In this document: one piece after another, positions 55,755 through 63,764 of the stretch
How positions within the stretch are numbered: position 1 is the stretch's first letter
Layout of the letters: the number at the start of each line of letters is the position of its first letter
Assembly: GCA_018830865.1 (NCBI GenBank)
Contig: JAHJRN010000019.1
Span: forward strand, 24,292-88,291
Source of the DNA: Patescibacteria group bacterium
Lineage (GTDB): Bacteria; Patescibacteriota; Patescibacteriia; 2-12-FULL-60-25
DNA length: 64,000 nucleotides
Direction: 5' to 3'
The notes under the pieces: generated by a model
What the model was told of the DNA's origin: nothing
Seen by the model: only the letters and a program-made list of their open reading frames with translations
Database searches by the model: none
Translations under genes and position numbers: made by a program

Positions 55755-56018
55755 TTATGCGATGGCGTTGACGCGCTTCGTCAGCGTCGATTTCATCCGT
55801 CGTGCCTTATTCGTTGAGATGACACGTCGTTTTGAAGCCTTGTCCACAGCCTGTTGAAAACTCTGCACCGTACCCTCAGCCTCTACTTTCTTGCTTTCTT
55901 TAGCTAATTCGAGCCCCTTCTTGTATAGAGACTTGACATTCGTCTTGATTCGGGTATTTGCTTTCGCTCGGACCAAGCTCTTTCGAAGATCCTTCTTTGC
56001 TGATGGCTTATTTGGCAT
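55755..56018 (-). CDS. rpsT: 30S ribosomal protein S20
   Basis: An 87-residue basic helical protein binding 16S rRNA. It starts MPNKPSAKKDLRKSLVRAKANTRIK, in line with the usual N-terminal KSAxKRxR pattern (SAKKDLRKS), and ends NKARRMKSTLTKRVNAIA. Codon use is less GC-rich than neighbours, common for ribosomal proteins. Driven by a near-consensus promoter at 56043-56071. Confidence 0.95.
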   Translation of the reverse strand: MPNKPSAKKDLRKSLVRAKANTRIKTNVKSLYKKGLELAKESKKVEAEGTVQSFQQAVDKASKRRVISTNKARRMKSTLTKRVNAIA

Positions 56019-56042
56019 ACATTCGTTGGAATCAGTGTCAGC

Positions 56043-56071
56043 ATCATAGTCGTGATATGCTTGACCGTCAA
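56043..56071 (-). promoter_or_regulatory. Promoter of rpsT
   Basis: TTGACG (56071-56066) and TATGAT (56048-56043), 17-bp spacing. Confidence 0.75.
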
Positions 56072-56080
56072 GGACGCCAG

Positions 56081-56109
56081 TTGACGGTCCGAAGATGTGC
56101 GCTTATGAT
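56081..56109 (+). promoter_or_regulatory. Promoter of the tRNA-Arg/tRNA-Ala unit
   Basis: TTGACG (56081-56086) and TATGAT (56104-56109), 17-bp spacing. The hexamers are the same as in the divergent rpsT promoter, back to back with it. Confidence 0.72.
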
Positions 56110-56165
56110 AGCGTAGCTCAAAATTGAGCTGAATAAGGCTAGTTACAATGTTTTACGACGCTTAA

Positions 56166-56241
56166 GCCCCCATAGTTCAAGTGGAAGAACGAGGGACTCC
56201 TAAGCCTTAGATGCCTGGTTCGACTCCAGCTGGGGGCACCA
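56166..56241 (+). tRNA. tRNA-Arg (CCT anticodon), second copy
   Basis: Acceptor GCCCCCA/TGGGGGC, D stem GTTC/GAAC, loop CTCCTAA (anticodon CCT), T arm CTGG-TTCGACT-CCAG, encoded CCA. The anticodon stem AGGGA/GCCTT has an A-G inner mismatch. It reads AGG, like the tRNA at 24185-24260. Confidence 0.88.
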
Positions 56242-56254
56242 TCACTCGAAAGAG

Positions 56255-56270
56255 TGTTTCACGTGAAACG
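56255..56270. promoter_or_regulatory. parS: parS-like ParB-binding site 1
   Basis: TGTTTCACGTGAAACG, 15 of 16 bases matching the parS consensus TGTTTCACGTGAAACA. Confidence 0.82.
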
Positions 56271-56282
56271 TTTTCAATTCAT

Positions 56283-56358
56283 GGGCCGGTAGCTCAGTTG
56301 GTAGAGCGCTGCATTCGCATTGCAGAGGTCAAGGGTTCGACTCCCTTCCGGTCCACCA
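56283..56358 (+). tRNA. tRNA-Ala (CGC anticodon)
   Basis: Acceptor GGGCCGG/CCGGTCC, D stem GCTC/GAGC, anticodon stem CTGCA/TGCAG around TTCGCAT (anticodon CGC), T arm AAGGG-TTCGACT-CCCTT, encoded CCA. Reads GCG. Confidence 0.93.
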
Positions 56359-56360
56359 AA

Positions 56361-56392
56361 AAATCCTCATGGAGTTGAGGGTTTTTTGTTGT
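56361..56392 (+). terminator. Terminator of the tRNA unit
   Basis: AATCCTC-ATGGAGTT-GAGGGTT followed by six T. Confidence 0.65.
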
Positions 56393-56398
56393 GTAGAA

Positions 56399-56414
56399 TG
56401 TTTCACGTGAAACA
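56399..56414. promoter_or_regulatory. parS: parS site 2 (exact consensus)
   Basis: TGTTTCACGTGAAACA, identical to the 16-bp chromosomal parS consensus. Confidence 0.9.
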
Positions 56415-56852
56415 TTTGTAAAAAATCAGTAAGACGCACAGCTGTGACGGACGGGGCTCGATGCGTTTGACTTTGTGTCCGAGTCAGAAGATCAATGTCA
56501 GGAAGACGGAAGAAAGTTTTACACGCTTATGATCAGTAGAGTGTCTGACTCTTCAGAATACGGTTGGTCTGAATGCTACTAATCATGAATACGAACGCTT
56601 ATCATTCCAGTCCACAGTGCTTGATGCACAAAATTTTTCAGATATGTCTTTGGACTAGATCAAGAGGGCGATCTAGTCTCTCATAAACAAGTTTACACCC
56701 CCTTACCGCACCTATGTCGATTCTCCTGTCAACGACGTATTGTTTTGTATTTCGATTGAGCGACATTCAAAGTCCCCGAAGAATTCTAAGTTCTTAAGCA
56801 CAGTGGTTCATTCTGCATAAAGGTTGCAGAGCAATGATTCGATAGGGATTAA
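56415..56852. other. Gene-free AT-richer spacer between parS sites
   Basis: About 440 bp with no credible gene on either strand and lower GC than the surroundings. Apart from the flanking parS sites I see no strong hairpins or DnaA boxes. It may be a segregation-complex loading region. Confidence 0.5.
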
Positions 56853-56868
56853 TGTTTCACGTGAAACA
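56853..56868. promoter_or_regulatory. parS: parS site 3 (exact consensus)
   Basis: TGTTTCACGTGAAACA, identical to site 2 and 454 bp from it. Confidence 0.9.
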
Positions 56869-56978
56869 TTAGGTAGTTATTTTACGAAACAAAATAATTA
56901 CTTTAGTACAGCGTAATTTGTCGAATGTTGACTAGATTTTGGTATGGTTGGCTTATGACGATGTGATACAATCTTTTC

Positions 56979-57902
56979 ATGGTGAGAGCTGTACGAATAT
57001 TCTTCGGCATCTGCGTGGCGCTTTGCCTCGTAGCTGGTTCGGTTTCTCATGCGATGACAAGTACGAACTACAGCGTGTTGTGGGATTCCATCAATAGCGG
57101 AGGAAATGATTCGAGCACGTCTACGAATTTCTTGCTTCGTGACACGGTTGGTGAGCAGGCGGTCGGTCTTTCGACGAGCACGAACTATTCGATTCGCGCC
57201 GGCTATCGGCAAGGTGATACTGATATGACCATCGCGTCGTTCTCCATCGGAACCCAAGTCAATTCGTCAGAAACGACCTTCACAGCCTTCAGTCAAGTCG
57301 GAAAGACCGTAACCGTTGCATCGCAAGCACAGTTTTCCACAGGGACGTTTATCGGGGTGGTTGAGAACAAGGGGCTTACGCAGTTGGTCGCAATCGGGAA
57401 AATCCTCTCTATGGCCGGGAATGTTCTGACCGTGGATGGATGGGAAGGGGTGCCCGGATCCCTGTCGGCAACACCTTCTGGAGGCGATGATTTTGTGTAC
57501 CGTATTGACGGATATGCTGCAGAATTCGGTGTTTTAACGTCATCTATCGGTGTCACCTCCCTGACACATACGAGCGTTTCGACGAATCTAGAAAATGGCT
57601 ATACGGTCTCTGTGCAGAGCGACGGAGATTTGCGGTATGGTGTCGGAGCTTCCATCGCGAACGTGTCGGATGGGTCGGTCTCCCTCGGTTCAGAGGAGTA
57701 TGGCGCGCGCGTATATGGTACAATGGCGACCAGCACTGGGAGCGACCTCGCCTTCTCGACGACGACCCGTCCGGTTCAGGAGAGTACGACCTTTGCGGAT
57801 GATGAGCGCATCGGTCTGATTTACAAGGTCACCATCACGTCGGATACGCCCGCAGGGGATTACGCACAGTCAGTCTATTACACCTTTACGCCGAACCTTT
57901 GA
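56979..57902 (+). CDS. Secreted surface protein of unknown function
   Basis: A 307-residue protein with a signal peptide (VRIFFGICVALCLVAGSVSHA, about residues 5-25 in two parts: VRIFFGICVALCLV, AGSVSHA). The mature protein is Ser/Thr/Gly-rich beta sequence with repeated STSTNYS/STNY-type motifs (MTSTNYSVLWDS, STSTNFLLRD, STSTNYSIRAGYR) in the first 60 residues. No enzyme motif and no membrane anchor at the C-terminus. The ATG follows TACAAT by 6 nt (leaderless). First gene of a surface locus of four secreted or membrane-anchored proteins running to 63.7 kb. Confidence 0.75.
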   Translation: MVRAVRIFFGICVALCLVAGSVSHAMTSTNYSVLWDSINSGGNDSSTSTNFLLRDTVGEQAVGLSTSTNYSIRAGYRQGDTDMTIASFSIGTQVNSSETTFTAFSQVGKTVTVASQAQFSTGTFIGVVENKGLTQLVAIGKILSMAGNVLTVDGWEGVPGSLSATPSGGDDFVYRIDGYAAEFGVLTSSIGVTSLTHTSVSTNLENGYTVSVQSDGDLRYGVGASIANVSDGSVSLGSEEYGARVYGTMATSTGSDLAFSTTTRPVQESTTFADDERIGLIYKVTITSDTPAGDYAQSVYYTFTPNL

Positions 57903-58118
57903 TTCGAAGCACGACACGATTCCGTATCATGAGATGCGAGACCGTGTCGTCCCTCGAAGGCCAGCGAAATCTCCTGGTGTTCGTGAGATGATGTGCGCTC
58001 ATTCATTATAGGAAAACAGGCTGATGTTTCTTCCGCCATGAGGGGTGAAGACATGAGTTTGCAGGGACCGGACGCCCGGTACCTTTTCCACAAGTCCAGC
58101 CGACAAGTGGCTGCCCGT

Positions 58119-59141
58119 ATGAAAAATTTTCTTAAGAGGTTTGCGACCATTGCCGCGTTCATCGCGACCATGGCGACGCTCACGCCCGCGACAGCAGGAG
58201 GTGTTGCGATTACGTTGACGCCAAGCTCAAGCTCGACGTCGCCGCAAGACGTCACGATCGCTTGGACCTCCACGGCGCAGTACGCGACTGGGACGACCAT
58301 CACAGTCACGACAGATCCTGCATTCACGTCCATCAGGGACAACTGTTCAGGCACGGTCGATATCGACTTGAACGACGACGCGACCGCTGATGGATCCATC
58401 ACGGCAACGACGACGAATTCCGCGACGTTCACGGTGACGACCTCGACCGGTGCCGACCAGACCATGAGCCTCTGTCTGCAATTCGCGTTCGGTGCGACCG
58501 CAAGGAACTATTCCGTGACGATTATCTCATCGAATCCGGTCGACTTCGGTTCAGCGTTGCTGTACGCAAATGGTGGGAATCAGGTGACGGTCTCTGCGAC
58601 GGTCCCGGCGACGCTTTCATTCGCCATCCGCGATGCAGGCGATACGACCGATACGAACACCTGCGCTCTCGGGTCGTTAGGCCTCAGTTCGACATCCACA
58701 TGCGCCTATCGACTCCGGATCGCGACGAACGCGTCGAACGGATTCCAGGCGAGCATTCAGGCGAATCAGGTTCTCGGGACAGGGAGCGCCACGATGACGA
58801 ACGTGGTGAACGATGGAGCCCAACCGGTCGCTGGAACGGAACGATACGGCATTGCGCGCGTACAGGCGGCGACCGAGGGTGGACGTAATACGACGACCCT
58901 TGCCTTCACGGAACCTATCGTGGAGAATAACCCTGCGCTGTTCACGTTCGGAACGGATCCGTCGCCAGTCCCGACGTCCACCTCGCAGAGCTTCATCAGC
59001 TATAATGCCGCGTTCCAGACGGGTGGGGCGGCGTCCGTCACGACGACATCCTTTGTGGAGCATGCGGCATCCATCAGTGCCGGTACCTCGGCTGGATATT
59101 ACTCGCAGGTCGTGACGTATACGGTGACCGGCTCCTACTAG
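58119..59141 (+). CDS. Secreted Thr/Ser-rich surface protein
   Basis: A 340-residue protein with a signal peptide (MKNFLKRFATIAAFIATMA, cleavage near PATAGG). The mature part is Thr/Ser/Ala-rich beta sequence with four Cys, two of them in IRDNCSGT and CLQF and two in TNTCALG and TSTCAYR. Similar length and composition to the pilin-like or WxL-type surface proteins, but no motif identifies it. The C-terminus ends TVTGSY without a sorting signal. An upstream in-frame start at 57993 would place residues before the signal peptide. The preceding 100 bp contain short hairpins (ACCGG-ACGC-CCGGT). Confidence 0.75.
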   Translation: MKNFLKRFATIAAFIATMATLTPATAGGVAITLTPSSSSTSPQDVTIAWTSTAQYATGTTITVTTDPAFTSIRDNCSGTVDIDLNDDATADGSITATTTNSATFTVTTSTGADQTMSLCLQFAFGATARNYSVTIISSNPVDFGSALLYANGGNQVTVSATVPATLSFAIRDAGDTTDTNTCALGSLGLSSTSTCAYRLRIATNASNGFQASIQANQVLGTGSATMTNVVNDGAQPVAGTERYGIARVQAATEGGRNTTTLAFTEPIVENNPALFTFGTDPSPVPTSTSQSFISYNAAFQTGGAASVTTTSFVEHAASISAGTSAGYYSQVVTYTVTGSY

Positions 59142-59207
59142 CATAGGTTTTGCCCCGTGGCCCCGAAGCGGTCGGGTCCATGGATGTGGGACGTATCATT
59201 TGACGAC

Positions 59208-60200
59208 ATGCATCTCGAACGCGTACGGGCATCGATAGCGATTCTAATAGGAGTCTTCGGGCTCCTGTTCGTCTTGGCGCGGCCCGCTTCAGCGTTCACG
59301 GTCTCGCCGATCATCATCGACCTGGACATCGATTCGGGGAAGGCGGCGCAAGGCGCGCTGCGCATCTCGAACGACGCGGAACAGACACAGACGTATTTCG
59401 TCAGCGTGCAGAAGTTCGTCGCGCAGGGCGAGGAGGGTCAGCAGGAGTTTCTCCCCGAGGAAGACAGGAGCGGGCTCTCGTCGTGGATCACGCCGCAGGC
59501 ACGTGCCGTGACGCTCGGTCCGAAGGAGACGATGGACTTCACGTATGTGGTGAATGTCCCGGAGCGTGCGGAACCCGGAGGTCATTATGCAGCGGTTTTT
59601 TTCTCGACGCGTCCGGACGTACAGGAGGATTCCTCATCCGTCGGGATGGGTGCGAAAACCGGCATCCTCTTTCTTCTCAAGGTCCCCGGTGACATCAAAG
59701 AAGATGCGCGCGTCGAGAGCTTCCGCGTGAGCGGCGGGTCTCGTATCGATCGACTGCCTGCGTATTTCGAACTCCGCATCAGGAATTTGGGGAACGTGCA
59801 TTTCCGTCCGGAAGGGACCATCGTGATCAAGAACATCTTCGGGAGCGTAGCGGCGCGAGTCCCGGTCAATCCTCGGAGATCGGCTGTCCTTCCGAACAGC
59901 ATCCGTCGCGTGGAGACCGCATGGGCGAAGACGTTCGATGAGGTCGAAGGCGAGGGGTTCATCACCGGCGTCAAGAACGAATGGCGCAACTTCGCGATTG
60001 GCCGCTATACGGCGGATCTCGAGGCGATCTACGGTTCAGGGAAACAGACATTACGTGGTGACGTGACGTTCTGGGTGTTTCCGTGGCGCTTGACGGTCAT
60101 CGCCGTCTCCATCCTCCTTCTGCTGATCGTCCTCTTTAAGCTCTATAATCGGATGGTTATCCGTGCTGCACTCAAGCAGATGCGGTCAAAGAAGATGTGA
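59208..60200 (+). CDS. Membrane-anchored DUF916-like surface protein
   Basis: A 330-residue protein with a signal peptide (SIAILIGVFGLLFVLARPASA), an extracytoplasmic region of two Ig-like domains and a C-terminal membrane helix (LTVIAVSILLLLIVLF, about residues 292-308) with a short basic cytoplasmic tail. The opening FTVSPIIIDLDIDSG and ISNDAEQTQTYFVSV resemble DUF916/WxL-interacting proteins, which tether other surface proteins to the wall. The ATG at 59208 lies 8 nt after TATCAT. The next gene starts within its stop codon (GTGA), so the two are translationally coupled. Role as an anchor for the neighbouring secreted proteins is inferred. Confidence 0.8.
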   Translation: MHLERVRASIAILIGVFGLLFVLARPASAFTVSPIIIDLDIDSGKAAQGALRISNDAEQTQTYFVSVQKFVAQGEEGQQEFLPEEDRSGLSSWITPQARAVTLGPKETMDFTYVVNVPERAEPGGHYAAVFFSTRPDVQEDSSSVGMGAKTGILFLLKVPGDIKEDARVESFRVSGGSRIDRLPAYFELRIRNLGNVHFRPEGTIVIKNIFGSVAARVPVNPRRSAVLPNSIRRVETAWAKTFDEVEGEGFITGVKNEWRNFAIGRYTADLEAIYGSGKQTLRGDVTFWVFPWRLTVIAVSILLLLIVLFKLYNRMVIRAALKQMRSKKM

Positions 60201-63200
60201 TCGTGTCGACAGGAAGCCTTTCGAGGAAATTCCGGATGGTGGTCGCGGCATGCATCGCCGCGTCTTTTGTGTCGCTCGTGTCGGGAGCGCTGCCCAGCAT
60301 AGCCGCACGAGCGACGCCGGGGACCTATGCCGTGACGCGTCATCAGATCTCCGTCCCCGTCGATCATGAGATGCGGTTCAAGACCCCGACAGGCGTGGAT
60401 GCGTCGAGCGACACGATCGTCTTGACGTACTATACGAATTTCGACCTGACCGGCATCGGCATCGGCGACATCGATCTGTTTCATGGCCCTTCGACAGGAC
60501 TTGAGGTCTCGGAGACGCTCGCGGCGTCACCGTCCGCGGGCGTCTGGGGCGTGACGACCTCGACGGCCAGCATCACGTTCACGGCGCCGACGGATTCCGC
60601 GGCAGGCGAGATCGCCGTGAATGATTTTGTCGTGATACGCATCGGGACGAACGCTTCCGGAGGCATCGGACGCATCGCGAACCCCTCAACGATCCAGAAC
60701 GCGCAGATTCTCCTTGCCGGGACGTTCGGGGACACGATTGTCGTGAGCGTCCCCATCATCTCGAACGACAGCGTGACGGTGACGGCGACGGTCGAAGCGA
60801 CATCGACGGAACCGCCGCCCGGGGGCGGGGGGGGACCGGGCGACGTCATCGCGCCGACCATCTCGAATATTCAGGTCATCAACATCACGACGAGCACGGC
60901 GACCGTCACGTGGGACACGAACGAACTCGCGTCGTCCGAAGTCGCCTACGGCCTGACGATGGCGTACGGGAGCGGAACAGCCATCGTTCCAGGGCTCGTC
61001 GCCGGGCACTCCGTGACGCTGACAGGATTGACGCCGGGCACGCAGTACCACTTCCAGATCCTTTCCCGCGACGGGTCCGGGAACCTGGCGACATCCGCCG
61101 ACGCGACGTTCACGACGCTCGGGGTCGTCGTCCTTCCCGTCATTTCGAACGTGCAGGTCGTCAACATCACGGATACTACCGCGCTCGTGACTTGGAGTAC
61201 GAACGTCCTCACGAATTCGAAGGTGAATTACGGGAAAACGATTCTCTATGGCTCCTCGGTGACGGATCCAGGATTCGTGACTTCACATTCGTTGCCTCTG
61301 TCAGGCCTTTCACCATCGACGACGTATAATTTTTCCGTCACGTCCGTGGATCAGCTCTCGAACAGCGTCTCGTCCTTGAATGCCACGTTCAAGACGCTGA
61401 AGGACCAGACGCCGCCCGCCAACGTCATGTCGTTCACGGCCGTCGGTGGCGTCATGATCGTCACGCTCACATGGACCCTTCCGTCTGATCCCGATCTTGC
61501 GGGGGTCCGTATCATGCGCAAGCAGGGGACATACCCGACCGGTCCGATGGACGGCAATCTTATCTTCAGCGGCATGGCGACATCGACCGTCGATATCGCG
61601 GTCGTCGCAGGAACGACGTACTACTATGCCGCGTTCGCGTACGATACGGCAGAAAACTACGCTTCAGGCGCGTTGGCCCAGGCGACGCCGACAGCGCCAC
61701 CTCCCACGCCAGAGAATACGGCAGCCGCCTGCTCCAATGGCGTCGATGACGACAAGGACGGCCTGATCGATTGCCTGGATTTGGATTGCAAAACGTTGCC
61801 GATTTGTGCACCGCCGCCCGTCATCACGCCAGAGAATACGGCAGCCGCCTGCTCCAATGGCGTCGATGACGACAAGGACGGCCTGATCGATTGCCTGGAT
61901 TTGGATTGCAAATCCCTTCCTGTATGTGCGCCTGCTCCTCCACCACCGGTCGAACCTCCTCCGGTCGAACCCGGAACATCGCCCGAGGTCCCCATCGTGC
62001 CTCCAGAACCGGAACCGACACCAAGCGGCGAGGTTATCACGATTTCCCCGGTTTTCTACGGCGCGAACGGCTCGGTCCAACTCGTCCCAAATCCGAGCGG
62101 CGTCTTCGGCGCCATCGGCGGGAGCACGGTGCTGGTCGTCGTTCCGCTTTCCGGCCTTGGGGTCAGTCCTGATCGGGCGTATTTCTCGGTAGGGACGCAG
62201 GGATATAACCTCGTACTGAATGCGGATGGGACAGCGTATACGGGGTCGTTCACGGCACCGGGCAGTGGCAGTCAGCCCATCGTCGTCGCCATGGACTTCC
62301 AGGGCGGGGGTAGCGCAGTTTCTTTATACACGGTCGTGGCGCAGGGCGGCGGTCAGGTCGTGGAGGAAGGGCTTCTCGGCGCGACGGTCCAGGGCATCGA
62401 AGGCGCGACCGTGACGCTGTTCGTGCAAGAGGGTGGAGTGTGGGTCCCGTGGAACGGTGCGCCGTATGGCCAAGCGAATCCGAAGGCGACTGGCGTGAAC
62501 GGATGGTTTGCATTCCAGGTCCCGAACGGCAGGTACTACGCGGAAGTCGAGAAGATTGGATTTACGAAGGCTGTTTCAGCTCCAATCATGGTCACGCTGA
62601 ACGTCTACGGCGATCGCATCGGCCTCATCAAGCTTCCTGTGACGCCGTTCGCCGGAGTTTCGGATACGCAACCGTTGATAGAAAACGTCACGCAGGTCGC
62701 CGAGAACATTGTCGAGCAAAGTATATATGCCGTAACCGTCGCCCGCATGTTCATCCAGCAGCCCGAGATCCAGGAAGTCGTGAAGAATACCGTTTCTCCC
62801 GCCCTTATCGGCGTCTCGCTCATCAACGTCGCATCAGCGCTCCCGCTGTTTAATGCCGTTGCTTACGCTCAATATCTCTTCACACAGCCTATCCTTCTTC
62901 TTGCGCGGAGAAAGAAGAAGAAGTGGGGTATCGTCTATAACTCGTTGACGAAACAGCCGGTCGAACTCGCCATCGTGCGCCTGCGCGATGCCAAGACCCA
63001 GTTGATCATTCAGACGAAGGTCACGGATAAGTTCGGAAGATACTCATTTATCGTGAAGCTCGGGGTCTATGTCATCGAGGTCGTGAAGCCGGGATACGTC
63101 TTCCCGTCACAACATATGAAGGATAAGACGGAAGATGTGGACTATATCGACCTGTATCACGGGACAAAACTTCTCGTGGACGTGAAGAACACCGTCATCG

Positions 63201-63691
63201 CACAGAACATCCCTGTCGATCCGGTCGTCGCGACAGAGACGCCAAAGCGTATCCTTTGGAAGAAGCTCCTCCGTTCGATTCAGCACAACCTTTCCCTCGT
63301 GACGATCATCGTCGCGATGGTTGCCCTTGTCATCAAACCAGGACTGCAAATCGCCATCATCCTATTGTTTCAGGTCGTGTTTTATCTCCTTTTCCGTCGG
63401 CTCGCGACGTCGATTCACGCACGAGATTGGGGCCGCGTAGTCGATGATATGAAGAAAACGCCTATATCTGGGGTCATCGTGCGTATCTTCGATAAGAAAT
63501 TCAATAAACTCCTTGAGACGCAGGTCACGGATGCGAACGGCAAGTATGGTTTCTTTGTCCGCAGAAACATTTATTACGTGACAGCCGAGAGGGAGGGGTA
63601 TGAAAAGTACACATCACCAGACATTGATTTGTCACAAAAGGACGACGCTTTGATTGATCAGGGTATTAGATTGAAAAAGCTCAAGACTTAG
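60197..63691 (+). CDS. Large Fn3/EF-hand-like/carboxypeptidase-regulatory membrane surface protein
   Basis: A 1,164-residue protein starting at GTG within the previous stop. In order: signal peptide (VVAACIAASFVSLVSGALPS); a beta domain (about 45-200); three Fn3-like domains (215-500; TISNIQVINITTSTATVTW, VISNVQVVNITDTTALVTW, then ANVMSFTAVGG); two almost identical Cys-flanked Asp-rich repeats (CSNGVDDDKDGLIDC, about 510-570) that could bind Ca2+; a Pro-rich linker; another beta domain; a hydrophobic segment near 865-895; a carboxypeptidase-regulatory-like domain (TDKFGRYSFIVKLGVY); two membrane helices (about 1034-1070); and a second such domain (TDANGKYGFFVRRNIY). Probably a surface adhesin or envelope structural protein. 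Confidence 0.82.
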   Translation: MIVSTGSLSRKFRMVVAACIAASFVSLVSGALPSIAARATPGTYAVTRHQISVPVDHEMRFKTPTGVDASSDTIVLTYYTNFDLTGIGIGDIDLFHGPSTGLEVSETLAASPSAGVWGVTTSTASITFTAPTDSAAGEIAVNDFVVIRIGTNASGGIGRIANPSTIQNAQILLAGTFGDTIVVSVPIISNDSVTVTATVEATSTEPPPGGGGGPGDVIAPTISNIQVINITTSTATVTWDTNELASSEVAYGLTMAYGSGTAIVPGLVAGHSVTLTGLTPGTQYHFQILSRDGSGNLATSADATFTTLGVVVLPVISNVQVVNITDTTALVTWSTNVLTNSKVNYGKTILYGSSVTDPGFVTSHSLPLSGLSPSTTYNFSVTSVDQLSNSVSSLNATFKTLKDQTPPANVMSFTAVGGVMIVTLTWTLPSDPDLAGVRIMRKQGTYPTGPMDGNLIFSGMATSTVDIAVVAGTTYYYAAFAYDTAENYASGALAQATPTAPPPTPENTAAACSNGVDDDKDGLIDCLDLDCKTLPICAPPPVITPENTAAACSNGVDDDKDGLIDCLDLDCKSLPVCAPAPPPPVEPPPVEPGTSPEVPIVPPEPEPTPSGEVITISPVFYGANGSVQLVPNPSGVFGAIGGSTVLVVVPLSGLGVSPDRAYFSVGTQGYNLVLNADGTAYTGSFTAPGSGSQPIVVAMDFQGGGSAVSLYTVVAQGGGQVVEEGLLGATVQGIEGATVTLFVQEGGVWVPWNGAPYGQANPKATGVNGWFAFQVPNGRYYAEVEKIGFTKAVSAPIMVTLNVYGDRIGLIKLPVTPFAGVSDTQPLIENVTQVAENIVEQSIYAVTVARMFIQQPEIQEVVKNTVSPALIGVSLINVASALPLFNAVAYAQYLFTQPILLLARRKKKKWGIVYNSLTKQPVELAIVRLRDAKTQLIIQTKVTDKFGRYSFIVKLGVYVIEVVKPGYVFPSQHMKDKTEDVDYIDLYHGTKLLVDVKNTVIAQNIPVDPVVATETPKRILWKKLLRSIQHNLSLVTIIVAMVALVIKPGLQIAIILLFQVVFYLLFRRLATSIHARDWGRVVDDMKKTPISGVIVRIFDKKFNKLLETQVTDANGKYGFFVRRNIYYVTAEREGYEKYTSPDIDLSQKDDALIDQGIRLKKLKT
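61705..61912 (+). repeat. Tandem 120-bp repeat inside the Fn3 gene
   Basis: Bases 61705-61792 and 61825-61912 are identical over 88 bp with a period of 120 bp. They encode the two CSNGVDDDKDGLIDC units. Confidence 0.92.
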
Positions 63692-63740
63692 CTGATTTTT
63701 AGGGTTTTCAACTGTTTATACACACAGTAGATTTGTTGAG

Positions 63741-63760
63741 AATTGCGCTTTGGCGCAATT
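63741..63760. terminator. Hairpin downstream of the surface locus
   Basis: AATTGCGC-TTTG-GCGCAATT is a perfect 8-bp stem 50 bp after the last stop. It lacks a proper T tract, so termination is only possible. Confidence 0.4.
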
Positions 63761-63764
63761 GGTA

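Noticed and set aside
58010..58118. Riboswitch in the leader of the 58119 gene
   Set aside because: Short hairpins are present but no consensus of c-di-GMP, preQ1 or other known aptamers could be matched.
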